Of a stretch of 64,000 nucleotides of DNA, positions 18,429 to 27,293 are shown one piece after another. The stretch covers positions 620,001-684,000 of the forward strand of contig CP065006.1 in assembly GCA_016699695.1 (NCBI GenBank), read 5' to 3'. The DNA comes from Bacteroidota bacterium (GTDB lineage Bacteria; Bacteroidota; Bacteroidia; Bacteroidales; UBA10428). A program made the translations under genes and the position numbers. Under the pieces are notes generated by a model. The model saw only the letters and a list, made by a program, of their open reading frames with translations, was not told the DNA's origin and made no database searches. The first letter of the stretch is position 1. Every line of letters starts with the position of its first letter.

Positions 18429-18458
18429 CTAACCTCCCCCATGTTGTGGGGAGGTTAG
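18429..18458 (+). terminator. Intra-operon hairpin (attenuator or processing site)
   Basis: A perfect 11-bp inverted repeat, CTAACCTCCCC (18429-18439) and GGGGAGGTTAG (18448-18458), has an 8-nt loop. No long T run follows, so it is a weak terminator or an mRNA stabiliser between the binding genes and the enzyme genes. Confidence 0.6.
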
Positions 18459-18495
18459 TTAAATTAAAATCTCACAATTTAATTCTTAATTTCTG

Positions 18496-20472
18496 ATGGG
18501 AATCTATCGATCACTCATAGGGCTGTGCCTTGTCTGCCTTGCAATAATCAGTTGCAAACCTGAAGAAAACAATCCGGATTACGGTATTCTGCAGCTCTCC
18601 AGTGTAACTGTAGGCTCTCTGGTACTCGATCCGGAGCAAACAACAACGAATATTCCCATCGACCAGGCATTTGTTATTGTTTTTACAAGTGCTGTCGATA
18701 CCCAAACCATTGAAGATGCAATCATTCTCCTTGACGAATCAATGCTTGAGCTTGAATTCTCGTTTACCACAGACAACAACCAAAAAGAAATTATTGTTAC
18801 TCCAGCACAAAAACTCGATCCTTTAAAAACATATACCCTGCAATTGTTAAACACCTTACGCGGGGCCAACAAAGAACAATTTTCGAGTATTACCTACTTA
18901 TTCCAAACCAACGGCATCCTTCAGATCGAAAGTATATTTCTGAATGGACAAGACTTTAATAAACCAGCTGTGCTTCAAAATGTAACTCTCTCCGGTAGTG
19001 TTTTTATCGTCAACTTTAGTGCCCCACTCAACGAAAGCAATTATAAAAGCCATTTTTCTATTGTAGGGCATAATTACCTCGATCTTTCGCTCTCGAACAG
19101 CAACAAGACAGTAACAGCTACTGTAACCCAAGATTTTGAGAGTATCATAAAATATTATTTCAGCATATCGGCTTCCCTGACCTCCTCAGAGGGCTATTCT
19201 TTCGCTGGATTCAACAATTACTTTTATTCTGCCATAGACACCACTCCAAAGTTTCCTCTTATTAGCGATGAAGAACTACTCACCCTGGTGCAGCAACAAA
19301 CTTTTCGCTTTTATTGGGATTACGCCCATCCGGTCGCTGGTTTGTCGCGTGAGCGCTACGGATCGGGTGATATTGTAACCATAGGTGGTTCAGGCTTTGG
19401 CTTCATGTCGTTAATTGTAGGTGTCGAACGTGGTTTCATTTCCCGTTCACAGCTTTTGGAACGATTGGAAACCATTCTTTCCTTCCTCGAAACCAGCGAC
19501 CGCTTTCATGGGGCCTGGCCTCACTGGATAAATGGAACCACAGGAAAGGTAATACCATTTAGTACTAACGATAATGGCGCTGACTTAGTTGAGACATCTT
19601 TTTTGGTGCAAGGACTTATTACCATGAGACAATACCTCGATGACAATGATGCAGGTGAAGCCGCTCTGATTGACCGTATGAATAGTTTGTGGCAGGAGGT
19701 CGAATGGTCATGGTTCACCCGCGACCAGAATGTATTGTACTGGCATTGGTCACCCGACAAAGCTTGGGCAATGAACATGCAAATACAAGGCTGGAGTGAA
19801 AGCCTGATAACCTATGTGCTGGCAGCTAGTTCTCCAACGTATAGCATCACAAAAGAGGTGTATACCAATGGTTGGGCCCGAAACGGAACCTTCCCTATGA
19901 CAAATGGTAATACTTTTTACGGTATCACTTTACCGCTTAGCTGGGATTACGGCGGGCCACTCTTTTGGGCTCATTATTCCTTCCTGGGTCTGGACCCAAG
20001 AAATCTTTCCGATGAATTTGCCAACTATTGGGAACAAAACAGGGCACATAGTCTGATCAATTTCGAACACTGTAAAAGAGATCCCAAACAATATATTGGT
20101 TACAGCGCCGAATGCTGGGGTCTTACCGCTTGTGACCTTCCTAATAATAATTATGGAGTAAGCGAACCCAGCAACGACCGGGGAGTAATTGCCCCAACTG
20201 CTGCCGTTTCGTCCATTCCTTATACACCCGAAGAATCGATGGATGCAATAAGGTATTTCTATTTCACCTTAGGCGATAAACTTTGGGGCGACTATGGCTT
20301 CTACGATGCCTTTGACATGACCAGCAACTGGTGGGCCACCTCCTATATTTCCATTGACCAGGGACCCCAGATATGTATGATCGAAAACTACCGAACAGGT
20401 TTATTATGGGACCTTTTTATGAGTGCTCCGGAAATTCAGTCGGGCTTAACAAAACTTGGTTTCACTTATTAA
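18496..20472 (+). CDS. GH144-family lipoprotein, probable endo-beta-1,2-glucanase
   Basis: 658 residues. Lipobox IISC followed by KPEENN suggests surface anchoring. Two Ig-like domains (about 35-135 and 140-245) precede a catalytic domain (about 255-655) of the 'glycoamylase' fold: FRFYWDYAHPVAGLSRER, GGSGFGFMSLIVGVERGFIS, FHGAWPHWINGTTG, LYWHWSPDKAWAMNMQIQGW, ISIDQGPQICMIENYRTGLL. These segments are hallmarks of GH144, whose characterised members cut beta-1,2-glucan. It is probably the enzyme that makes the first cuts at the cell surface. The family call is confident; the endo mode is inferred from localisation and completeness of the domain. Confidence 0.88.
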   Translation: MGIYRSLIGLCLVCLAIISCKPEENNPDYGILQLSSVTVGSLVLDPEQTTTNIPIDQAFVIVFTSAVDTQTIEDAIILLDESMLELEFSFTTDNNQKEIIVTPAQKLDPLKTYTLQLLNTLRGANKEQFSSITYLFQTNGILQIESIFLNGQDFNKPAVLQNVTLSGSVFIVNFSAPLNESNYKSHFSIVGHNYLDLSLSNSNKTVTATVTQDFESIIKYYFSISASLTSSEGYSFAGFNNYFYSAIDTTPKFPLISDEELLTLVQQQTFRFYWDYAHPVAGLSRERYGSGDIVTIGGSGFGFMSLIVGVERGFISRSQLLERLETILSFLETSDRFHGAWPHWINGTTGKVIPFSTNDNGADLVETSFLVQGLITMRQYLDDNDAGEAALIDRMNSLWQEVEWSWFTRDQNVLYWHWSPDKAWAMNMQIQGWSESLITYVLAASSPTYSITKEVYTNGWARNGTFPMTNGNTFYGITLPLSWDYGGPLFWAHYSFLGLDPRNLSDEFANYWEQNRAHSLINFEHCKRDPKQYIGYSAECWGLTACDLPNNNYGVSEPSNDRGVIAPTAAVSSIPYTPEESMDAIRYFYFTLGDKLWGDYGFYDAFDMTSNWWATSYISIDQGPQICMIENYRTGLLWDLFMSAPEIQSGLTKLGFTY

Positions 20473-20551
20473 AAGTGCATCTTTTATGGCATTGTGATCC
20501 TACACAAAGAATTCTTAAATCATTGTCGCTCAGTGCATAACTTGAAAATAA

Positions 20552-21955
20552 ATGAAAATGAAAAATCAGTTAAAGTTTTTTTTATTGATATTACTTGCTG
20601 CTACTTCAACCGGAACCGGCTGCAAACAATCGAGTAAAGATACCTATCAATCGTTCGGAAAGATTGATTACCCCATCACAGCCGATGAGGAATTAATGCT
20701 CGATTCGATTCAGTATAAAACATTCCTTTACTTTATGCATGAGCATCACCCTGAAAAAGGGATTGTAAAAGACCGCGCGGCACCCTGGGCACCAGCCAGC
20801 ATTGCAGCAACAGGTTTTGCAATACCCTGCTTTGCCATAGGTGTCGAAAGAAAATGGATCTCGAGGGAAGAAGGAGCAGACATCACTCTGAAGATGCTTG
20901 AGTTCTTCACACATTCGGTGCAAAGTGCCGATACCAATGCTACTGGCTACAAAGGCTTTTATTATCATTTTCTGCGAATGAATTCGGGTACCCGCGAGTG
21001 GAATTGCGAGCTATCGTCGATCGATACCGGTTTATTGATGATGGGCATTCTCTTTGCCCGTAACTATTACCACCAAAACAACGAAACGGAAAACCAGATT
21101 AGGCTTCTTTCTGCAGCCCTGCTGGCAAAAATAGAATGGGACTTTTTATTGATGCCTCCCGGTAGCAAGCATCCAAACACCATTTCCATGGCCTGGTCGC
21201 CTGAGGGTGGCTTATTGGATTTTGGTTGGAGTGGTTACAACGAGGGGCTATTTCTTTATGTGCTGGCAGCCGGCACAGGTATGAAAAACGTTACTCAAAG
21301 TTACGATGCATGGCTCGCTGGCTATCAATGGGAAACTCCCTACGAAGGTCTGTCGCATGTAGCTTTTCCTCCCTTGTTTGGTCATCAGTTCTCGCAAGCT
21401 TTTATCGACTACCGCGGACTGGCAGATGCCTACATGAAAGAAAAAGGAATTGACTATTTCGAAAATTCCAGGCGTGCAAGCTATGTACAACGGCAATACG
21501 CCATCGACAATCCGAAAGGCTGGGTTGGTTACGATTCGCTTTGCTGGGGAATAACTGCCTCAGACGGTCCGGGCGAACAATACAATTTCGGCAACTATAA
21601 ATTCATTGGCTATGCCGGCAGGGGCACCAGTGGTCCCGACCATAATTACCACGATGATGGCACTATTGCTCCTTATGGTCCGATATCATCGCTGCCCTTT
21701 GCCCCTGAAATTGTATTGCCCACCATCAAATCGCTCAATGCAAAATATGGACATAAAATCTGGGGCAAATATGGCTACCTCGATTCGTTTAACCCCACTG
21801 CCAACTGGGTGAATAACGATTATATCGGCATCGATCAGGGCCCAATGCTTATTATGATTGAGAACTTCAGAACAGGACTTGTCTGGAATTATGTCATGCC
21901 TGATCCTGTGATACAAAATGGCCTGAAAATACTTGGATTCGAATACATAAAATAA
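20552..21955 (+). CDS. GH144-related lipoprotein, possibly exo-acting
   Basis: 467 residues with a lipoprotein signal (GTGC followed by KQSSKD, no acidic cluster, so a periplasmic inner-leaflet location is plausible). The whole mature protein is one (alpha/alpha)6 domain related to the preceding gene product: ATGFAIPCFAIGVERKWIS, SMAWSPEGG, GLFLYVLAAGTG, LCWGITASDGPG, IGIDQGPMLIMIENFRTGLV. It lacks the Ig-like domains and diverges clearly in the middle, with an extra segment about 350-375. An exo-type GH144 that releases sophorose is known from Parabacteroides, and this may be a similar trimming enzyme. It may instead belong to a neighbouring family of the same clan. Confidence 0.8.
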   Translation: MKMKNQLKFFLLILLAATSTGTGCKQSSKDTYQSFGKIDYPITADEELMLDSIQYKTFLYFMHEHHPEKGIVKDRAAPWAPASIAATGFAIPCFAIGVERKWISREEGADITLKMLEFFTHSVQSADTNATGYKGFYYHFLRMNSGTREWNCELSSIDTGLLMMGILFARNYYHQNNETENQIRLLSAALLAKIEWDFLLMPPGSKHPNTISMAWSPEGGLLDFGWSGYNEGLFLYVLAAGTGMKNVTQSYDAWLAGYQWETPYEGLSHVAFPPLFGHQFSQAFIDYRGLADAYMKEKGIDYFENSRRASYVQRQYAIDNPKGWVGYDSLCWGITASDGPGEQYNFGNYKFIGYAGRGTSGPDHNYHDDGTIAPYGPISSLPFAPEIVLPTIKSLNAKYGHKIWGKYGYLDSFNPTANWVNNDYIGIDQGPMLIMIENFRTGLVWNYVMPDPVIQNGLKILGFEYIK

Positions 21956-21967
21956 TCTATCAGAGTA

Positions 21968-24900
21968 ATGAGATTTGCCATGCGATCAATAAATTCAATA
22001 TTGATAATCTTACTTTTTACCGTTCAAATAGTTTGCGGCCAAATAATTACACTCGATGAGTTTGAAAACAAAGACGGATGGTACTTCATTCAATCCGATG
22101 GGGTGAAACTTAGTTTGTCGAACGAAAACGGGGTAAATGGAAATGCCATCCGTTTCGATTATGATTTTACAAAAGGAACCGGCTATGGAGGTATACAAAA
22201 GCTCTTTCCGATTGATTTACCTGAAAATTATGAGTTTACTTTTTATGTGAAAGCAGAATCACCCTCAAACAATTTCGAAATAAAATTTGCCGATGCATCG
22301 GGCGACAATGTCTGGTGGGTGAGCAACCGCAATTACGATTTCCCTACAGAATGGAAAAAGGTACACATAAAAAAAAGGCACATCAGTTTTGCCTGGGGCC
22401 CTGCTTCCAATCATAATCTATCGCGCGTTGATCGGATAGAATTTACCATAGCCTCTTTTGCGGGTGGTAAAGGAACCATTTGGCTCGATGATTTTAAATT
22501 CGAACCACTGCCTCCTGAAACACAAAGCTACCCCGCACCATCTTTTTCGGCCACATCATTCAAGAAAAACCATTTGCCTGCTTTAATTGCCGACAAATCT
22601 GCTAATACCTTTTGGTACAGTAGTAAAATAGAAAACCAGCATCTTCTTGTTGACTTTAAAACCAAAAGGGAGTTTGGTGGAATCCAAATTGACTGGTTGG
22701 AGGGTAATTCTGCCCGTAGTTACGATATTCTTCTCTCGGACGATGCTGCAAGTTGGATAAATGTCTATTCGGTAGCTTTGAACCAGGGCAATATTAGTTT
22801 TATCAGGCTTCCGGAAGCTGAGTGCAGGTATCTCAAAATTGTTTTTAAGGAAGCAAATCACTCAAATGGAATAGGCATACGCGAATTAAAATTCCTGAAT
22901 ATCAAGGAATCGCTTCACAAAAACGATTTCCTCGCCTATGCTGCAAAAAATTCCCCGGCAGGAAGTTTTCCCCGCTATTTTACGCAGCAAGCCTCTTATT
23001 GGACAATCGCCGGGGTTAACAACGATACCAAGGAGGCTATGATTAACGCCGATGGAATGGTTGAGGTAGACAAAGGACTTTTTTCCATTGAACCTCTTTT
23101 GAAAATTGGCGATTCAATTTATTCCTGGAACAATGTTAACACCACACCAACACTGGGAACTCAGGAAGATCCAAATAGCTTTTCGTTTATACCCAGCGTA
23201 AGCTGGAAAATAAACCAGCTAAGCTTCGAAACTGGAGTTACAAGTACTGGAGAGGCGAATAAAAACTCGCAACTCAATATCCGGTATTCTTTTACAAACC
23301 ATTCCTCCCAAACCCAGGATTTTGAATTCTATCTTTTAATCAGACCCTATCAGGTCAACCCATCGTACCAGTTTCTGAATCATCCGGGAGGTGCCGGTAA
23401 AATAAACACCATCAGTGAAGGTGAGAACAGTATTTCTGTCGATGCCAAACAAATATTTTTCCAAAAAAAATACGATGATTTTGGGGCGGCAGCCTTTGAT
23501 GAGGGTAACCCTGTTGAACTAATTCTGAACAAAAAAATGCCCCTTTCCGATTCAGCCACCGATGCTGCCGCTTTGGCGACGGGGGTGGTGAAGTACACCA
23601 TGCAACTTGCAGCTGGCGAAACCACCGAACTTTTTGTGGCTGTACCTTTTTATAGCCAGGAAGCCAGTACAAAAGAATCTTTAGACACGAATTATTCTGC
23701 AAGTTTTTTAAGTTCGAATAAATTCTGGAAATCTAAAGTCGATCACATTCAATTCAATTTACCTCCTTCGGCCAAAAGGATTATAGAAACCTATCAATCG
23801 AATCTGGTTTATATTTTAATTAACCGCGATAAGGCTGGAATTCAACCAGGATCGCGCTCCTACGAAAGAAGCTGGATACGCGATGGGGCCTTAACCTCAT
23901 CTGCTTTGCTAAAATCAGGCATTGTGCCGGAAGTAAAAGATTTTATCGATTGGTATGCTGTGCACCAATACGAGAATGGCAAAGTGCCCTGCGTGGTCGA
24001 TTTCAGGGGACCAGACCCTGTTCCTGAGCACGACAGCCATGGACAATTAATCTACTTAATACGCGAATACTTCAACTTTACGCATGATACTGCTTTTCTA
24101 AGGTCGAAAAACGAGTATGTATTAAAAGCGGTCGATTACATCGAGTTGCTTGTCGCCGAGCGGTCCACAGACCACTTTAAAAACGGAAACGACAGTATCA
24201 GGGCATACTATGGACTTGTGCCGGAGTCGATCAGTCACGAAGGGTATTCGGCCAAACCTATGCACTCTTACTGGGACAACTTTTTTACGATGAAAGGATT
24301 AAAAGATGCCGCAGAAATTCAGAATATTCTAGGTAATAGTGAGAATTATGAGCACATTGTTAAGCTTCGCGACACCTTCCGGGAAAACTTATACAATTCG
24401 CTGCATCTGGCCATGCAAACCAGAAAAATCGATTACCTGCCAGGTTGCGTGGAATTGGGCGATTTTGATGCTACCTCCACTACCATTGCCCTTACCCCTT
24501 GCAACGAATATGGCAATTTACCCAAACCGCAGGTATACAACACTTTCGACCGCTATTACAAATTCTTTACCGGCAGACGTGATGGTCTGCTCGAGTGGGT
24601 AAACTATACACCATACGAAAACAGATTAATAGGGTCATTCATCTTTTTAGATCAACCCGAAAGAGCCCATGAGCTAATTGATTTCTTTCTTAGCGACCAG
24701 CGTCCGCAGGGCTGGAACCACTGGGCAGAAGTAGTATGGAATGATGAACGTTTCCCTGGTTTTATTGGCGACATGCCGCACACCTGGGTAGGAAGCGATT
24801 TTATTAATGCCATTCGGTCGATGTTTGTGTATGAGAACGAATACGACCAATCGCTTGTGTTGGCATCGGCCTTGTACCAGGATTGGATTGACGCACCGGA

Positions 24901-25150
24901 GGGTATGTCGGTCGAAAACTTACCTACCTATTATGGCGATGTTTCTTATGCCATTAAGAAAGAAAACAATAATTACCACTTTACAATTTATGGAAATCTG
25001 AAATTACCTGCCAATGGTATTAAAATAAGAAACTTCAACGGATCGAAAATGCCAAAAAAAGTTACGGTGAACGGCACAGAGATAAAGGAGTTTACAGCAA
25101 AAGAGATTAGCATCTCAGAGTTTCCGGCCGATATAATCATTTATTACTAA
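21968..25150 (+). CDS. Large exported multidomain protein with discoidin-like and (alpha/alpha)6 glycosidase-like domains, family unassigned
   Basis: 1,060 residues; the signal peptide ends VCG before QII, with a second possible start at 21980. Order: a galactose-binding-like domain (about 25-190), an F5/8-type C (discoidin-like) domain (about 195-315), a beta-rich middle region (about 315-590), a six-hairpin helical domain (about 600-975) and a short beta tail. The helical domain contains SYERSWIRDGAL (W636-D639), reminiscent of GH15-like glycosidases, and EHDSHGQ (H688-G692), matching the HDSHG of the GH94 protein in this operon. I could not place it in a named GH family. It starts 12 nt after the second GH144 gene and probably acts on the same glucan or its side groups in the periplasm. 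Confidence 0.7.
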   Translation: MRFAMRSINSILIILLFTVQIVCGQIITLDEFENKDGWYFIQSDGVKLSLSNENGVNGNAIRFDYDFTKGTGYGGIQKLFPIDLPENYEFTFYVKAESPSNNFEIKFADASGDNVWWVSNRNYDFPTEWKKVHIKKRHISFAWGPASNHNLSRVDRIEFTIASFAGGKGTIWLDDFKFEPLPPETQSYPAPSFSATSFKKNHLPALIADKSANTFWYSSKIENQHLLVDFKTKREFGGIQIDWLEGNSARSYDILLSDDAASWINVYSVALNQGNISFIRLPEAECRYLKIVFKEANHSNGIGIRELKFLNIKESLHKNDFLAYAAKNSPAGSFPRYFTQQASYWTIAGVNNDTKEAMINADGMVEVDKGLFSIEPLLKIGDSIYSWNNVNTTPTLGTQEDPNSFSFIPSVSWKINQLSFETGVTSTGEANKNSQLNIRYSFTNHSSQTQDFEFYLLIRPYQVNPSYQFLNHPGGAGKINTISEGENSISVDAKQIFFQKKYDDFGAAAFDEGNPVELILNKKMPLSDSATDAAALATGVVKYTMQLAAGETTELFVAVPFYSQEASTKESLDTNYSASFLSSNKFWKSKVDHIQFNLPPSAKRIIETYQSNLVYILINRDKAGIQPGSRSYERSWIRDGALTSSALLKSGIVPEVKDFIDWYAVHQYENGKVPCVVDFRGPDPVPEHDSHGQLIYLIREYFNFTHDTAFLRSKNEYVLKAVDYIELLVAERSTDHFKNGNDSIRAYYGLVPESISHEGYSAKPMHSYWDNFFTMKGLKDAAEIQNILGNSENYEHIVKLRDTFRENLYNSLHLAMQTRKIDYLPGCVELGDFDATSTTIALTPCNEYGNLPKPQVYNTFDRYYKFFTGRRDGLLEWVNYTPYENRLIGSFIFLDQPERAHELIDFFLSDQRPQGWNHWAEVVWNDERFPGFIGDMPHTWVGSDFINAIRSMFVYENEYDQSLVLASALYQDWIDAPEGMSVENLPTYYGDVSYAIKKENNNYHFTIYGNLKLPANGIKIRNFNGSKMPKKVTVNGTEIKEFTAKEISISEFPADIIIYY

Positions 25151-25168
25151 CCTTTTTGCAATTCGAAT

Positions 25169-27220
25169 ATGCAACCAGTCACACCCAAAGTCACAAAAAC
25201 TAAAGACAGCATAAGGTTTTCGCAATTGGCGGCTTACGGTGCTGGCGGAATCATTCCGATTGCCCTATTCAATATTGCCGGCATTCTTGTAGGGCTCATG
25301 GGGAACATAAGTCTGGGGTTGAGTGCGTTCTGGCTTGGCACCATATTAATTGTGCCCCGTTTATGGGATGCTCTTTCCGATCCTATTATTGGCCACTTTT
25401 CCGACAATACCCGCACACGCTGGGGCAGGCGGAGACCTTTTCTGCTAATTGGAGGCATCGCAGTAGCCGTATCATTTGTAGTCATCTGGTGGATACCTAA
25501 GGGCGAAATGGTGCGGACCTGGTTCCCCACTGACAGCGGTTACGAGACCTTTCAATTAATCTACATACTAATATCGCTTCTGATTTTTTTTACCGCTGTT
25601 AACCTTTTCGAAATCCCTCATGGTGCTCTGGGTATGGAAATGACCACCGATTACCATGAACGAACACGCCTTTTCAGTGCCAAGAGCTTTGTTGGTAACC
25701 TTTTTGCCATGAGCACCCCCTGGCTTTTTGCATTAGCCAGTATGGAAATATTTAAAGGCCCCGGAGGCAATGAAATGGACGGTATGCGTTATGTCTCGCT
25801 CATTATTGCGGCAATGCTCATACCTCTTTCTTTTTGGTGGTTTTTTAAATTGCGCGAACCTGGGTTCAAGAAAGTTGCCACTCAGGAAAAAACACCCTTC
25901 TGGACAGACATGAAGCGCACAGCCACCAACAAAAACTTTATCATGCTGACGCTGACTATATTTACACTGGCCATGGGGTTTAACTTCGTCAGTTTGCTCG
26001 GGTCCTACATCCCCATTTTTTACATCTATGGAGGCGATAAAGTAGCTGGAGCCACTCTGCTTGGTATCAATGGCACTGTCTGGGCCATAACCGGTGTGCT
26101 GGCAGTATTTCCCTTAAACTGGATCAGCCCGAAACTTGGTAAGAGAAAAACACTCTCCATTGCCATTTTACTCATGATTTTGGCGCAATTATCAAAAATT
26201 GTCTGCTACAATCCATCCTATCCCTATTTAATCATTATCCCCACTGTACTTCTTTCCATTGGTATGCTTTTCTTCTTCACATTAGGGTCTTCGATGGTAG
26301 GTGACATTTGCGATGAGGATGAATTAAAAACCGGTAACCGCTCCGAAGGAAGCTTTTACTCTGTTTTTTGGTGGTTTATTAAAATGGGAACTGCCCTCGC
26401 AAGTTTTGTTGCAGGTGCGCTGATTGTGCTTACGCTTTTCGACGAGACCCAGGTTACCAAAGTTGATGGTTTGCAGGGGAACATCAGGGAGCTTAGAACC
26501 ATGGTTCAATCATGGAATGGAAATGCAAGCGTTGTGGATTCGCCGACAATACAGCTTGAAGACACACGCCAACAGCTTTCAGATGCCATTGACGAATCGC
26601 AAAAGTACCTTATTTACCTCGAAAAAGAACAAGTAAAAAAGCAAGACGAAGACTATCAGCAAGTGGCACAGTATAAAAACCAGCGAAAAAATAAATTGGC
26701 TGAAACAATTTCTTCTACAAAAGTCACCCTTTCAGATTTGGAAACCCTTCGCAAACAATTGCCTGAGAAAGATGCTCCGATCAACGATACAAGCTTGGTT
26801 ACCATCCATGCGGCAATCCCTCTGATACTTCAGCCCAAGCTGGAAAAAGCCAGGATGAATTCGTTTGAGCTTATGGCACACCTCGAAGCCAAATCGCTTG
26901 AAACAAATAAAAGTGATGATCACTTCAAAACTATTCTACAACAAAGCTTGGAGATAGACAAAAAGTTAGCTTCACTTCGTACAAATATTCCTTTAGGCAT
27001 GTTAGACAATGAATTGGCCCGGATTGAAACCAAAATGGTAAAGCTCACACAACAATCGCCTTATACCCTTTTAATGATGAGGATAGTTGAAATAGGATTA
27101 CCCCTGGTATTGAGCATCTTTTCGGTATTTTTTGTTCTCAGGTATTCACTCACCGAGAAGCGCTCACATGAAATTAAAGACTTATTAAAACAAAGAAATT
27201 TAGAACAAAGCAAAGAATAA
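25169..27220 (+). CDS. GPH-type MFS sugar transporter with a ~205-residue insert
   Basis: 683 residues, well above the usual 450-500. The N-terminal core is typical of the glycoside-pentoside-hexuronide:cation symporters: PRLWDALSDPIIGHFSDNTRTRWGRRRPFLLIGG. Eleven membrane helices are readable up to about residue 424, then about 205 hydrophilic, helix-forming residues (about 425-630) rich in Glu, Lys and Gln interrupt the protein, and the last helix follows (about 632-660). In MFS topology the loop between helices 11 and 12 faces the periplasm. The carrier probably imports oligosaccharides released in the periplasm for the cytoplasmic GH94 and GH35 enzymes. The insert's role is unknown. Confidence 0.85.
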   Translation: MQPVTPKVTKTKDSIRFSQLAAYGAGGIIPIALFNIAGILVGLMGNISLGLSAFWLGTILIVPRLWDALSDPIIGHFSDNTRTRWGRRRPFLLIGGIAVAVSFVVIWWIPKGEMVRTWFPTDSGYETFQLIYILISLLIFFTAVNLFEIPHGALGMEMTTDYHERTRLFSAKSFVGNLFAMSTPWLFALASMEIFKGPGGNEMDGMRYVSLIIAAMLIPLSFWWFFKLREPGFKKVATQEKTPFWTDMKRTATNKNFIMLTLTIFTLAMGFNFVSLLGSYIPIFYIYGGDKVAGATLLGINGTVWAITGVLAVFPLNWISPKLGKRKTLSIAILLMILAQLSKIVCYNPSYPYLIIIPTVLLSIGMLFFFTLGSSMVGDICDEDELKTGNRSEGSFYSVFWWFIKMGTALASFVAGALIVLTLFDETQVTKVDGLQGNIRELRTMVQSWNGNASVVDSPTIQLEDTRQQLSDAIDESQKYLIYLEKEQVKKQDEDYQQVAQYKNQRKNKLAETISSTKVTLSDLETLRKQLPEKDAPINDTSLVTIHAAIPLILQPKLEKARMNSFELMAHLEAKSLETNKSDDHFKTILQQSLEIDKKLASLRTNIPLGMLDNELARIETKMVKLTQQSPYTLLMMRIVEIGLPLVLSIFSVFFVLRYSLTEKRSHEIKDLLKQRNLEQSKE

Positions 27221-27293
27221 GACCCTTTTTAAATTACAACTGAGCTAAAGCCCAAAAGAGTTGTTTTAGCAAAAATCAATAATAAATATTTAA

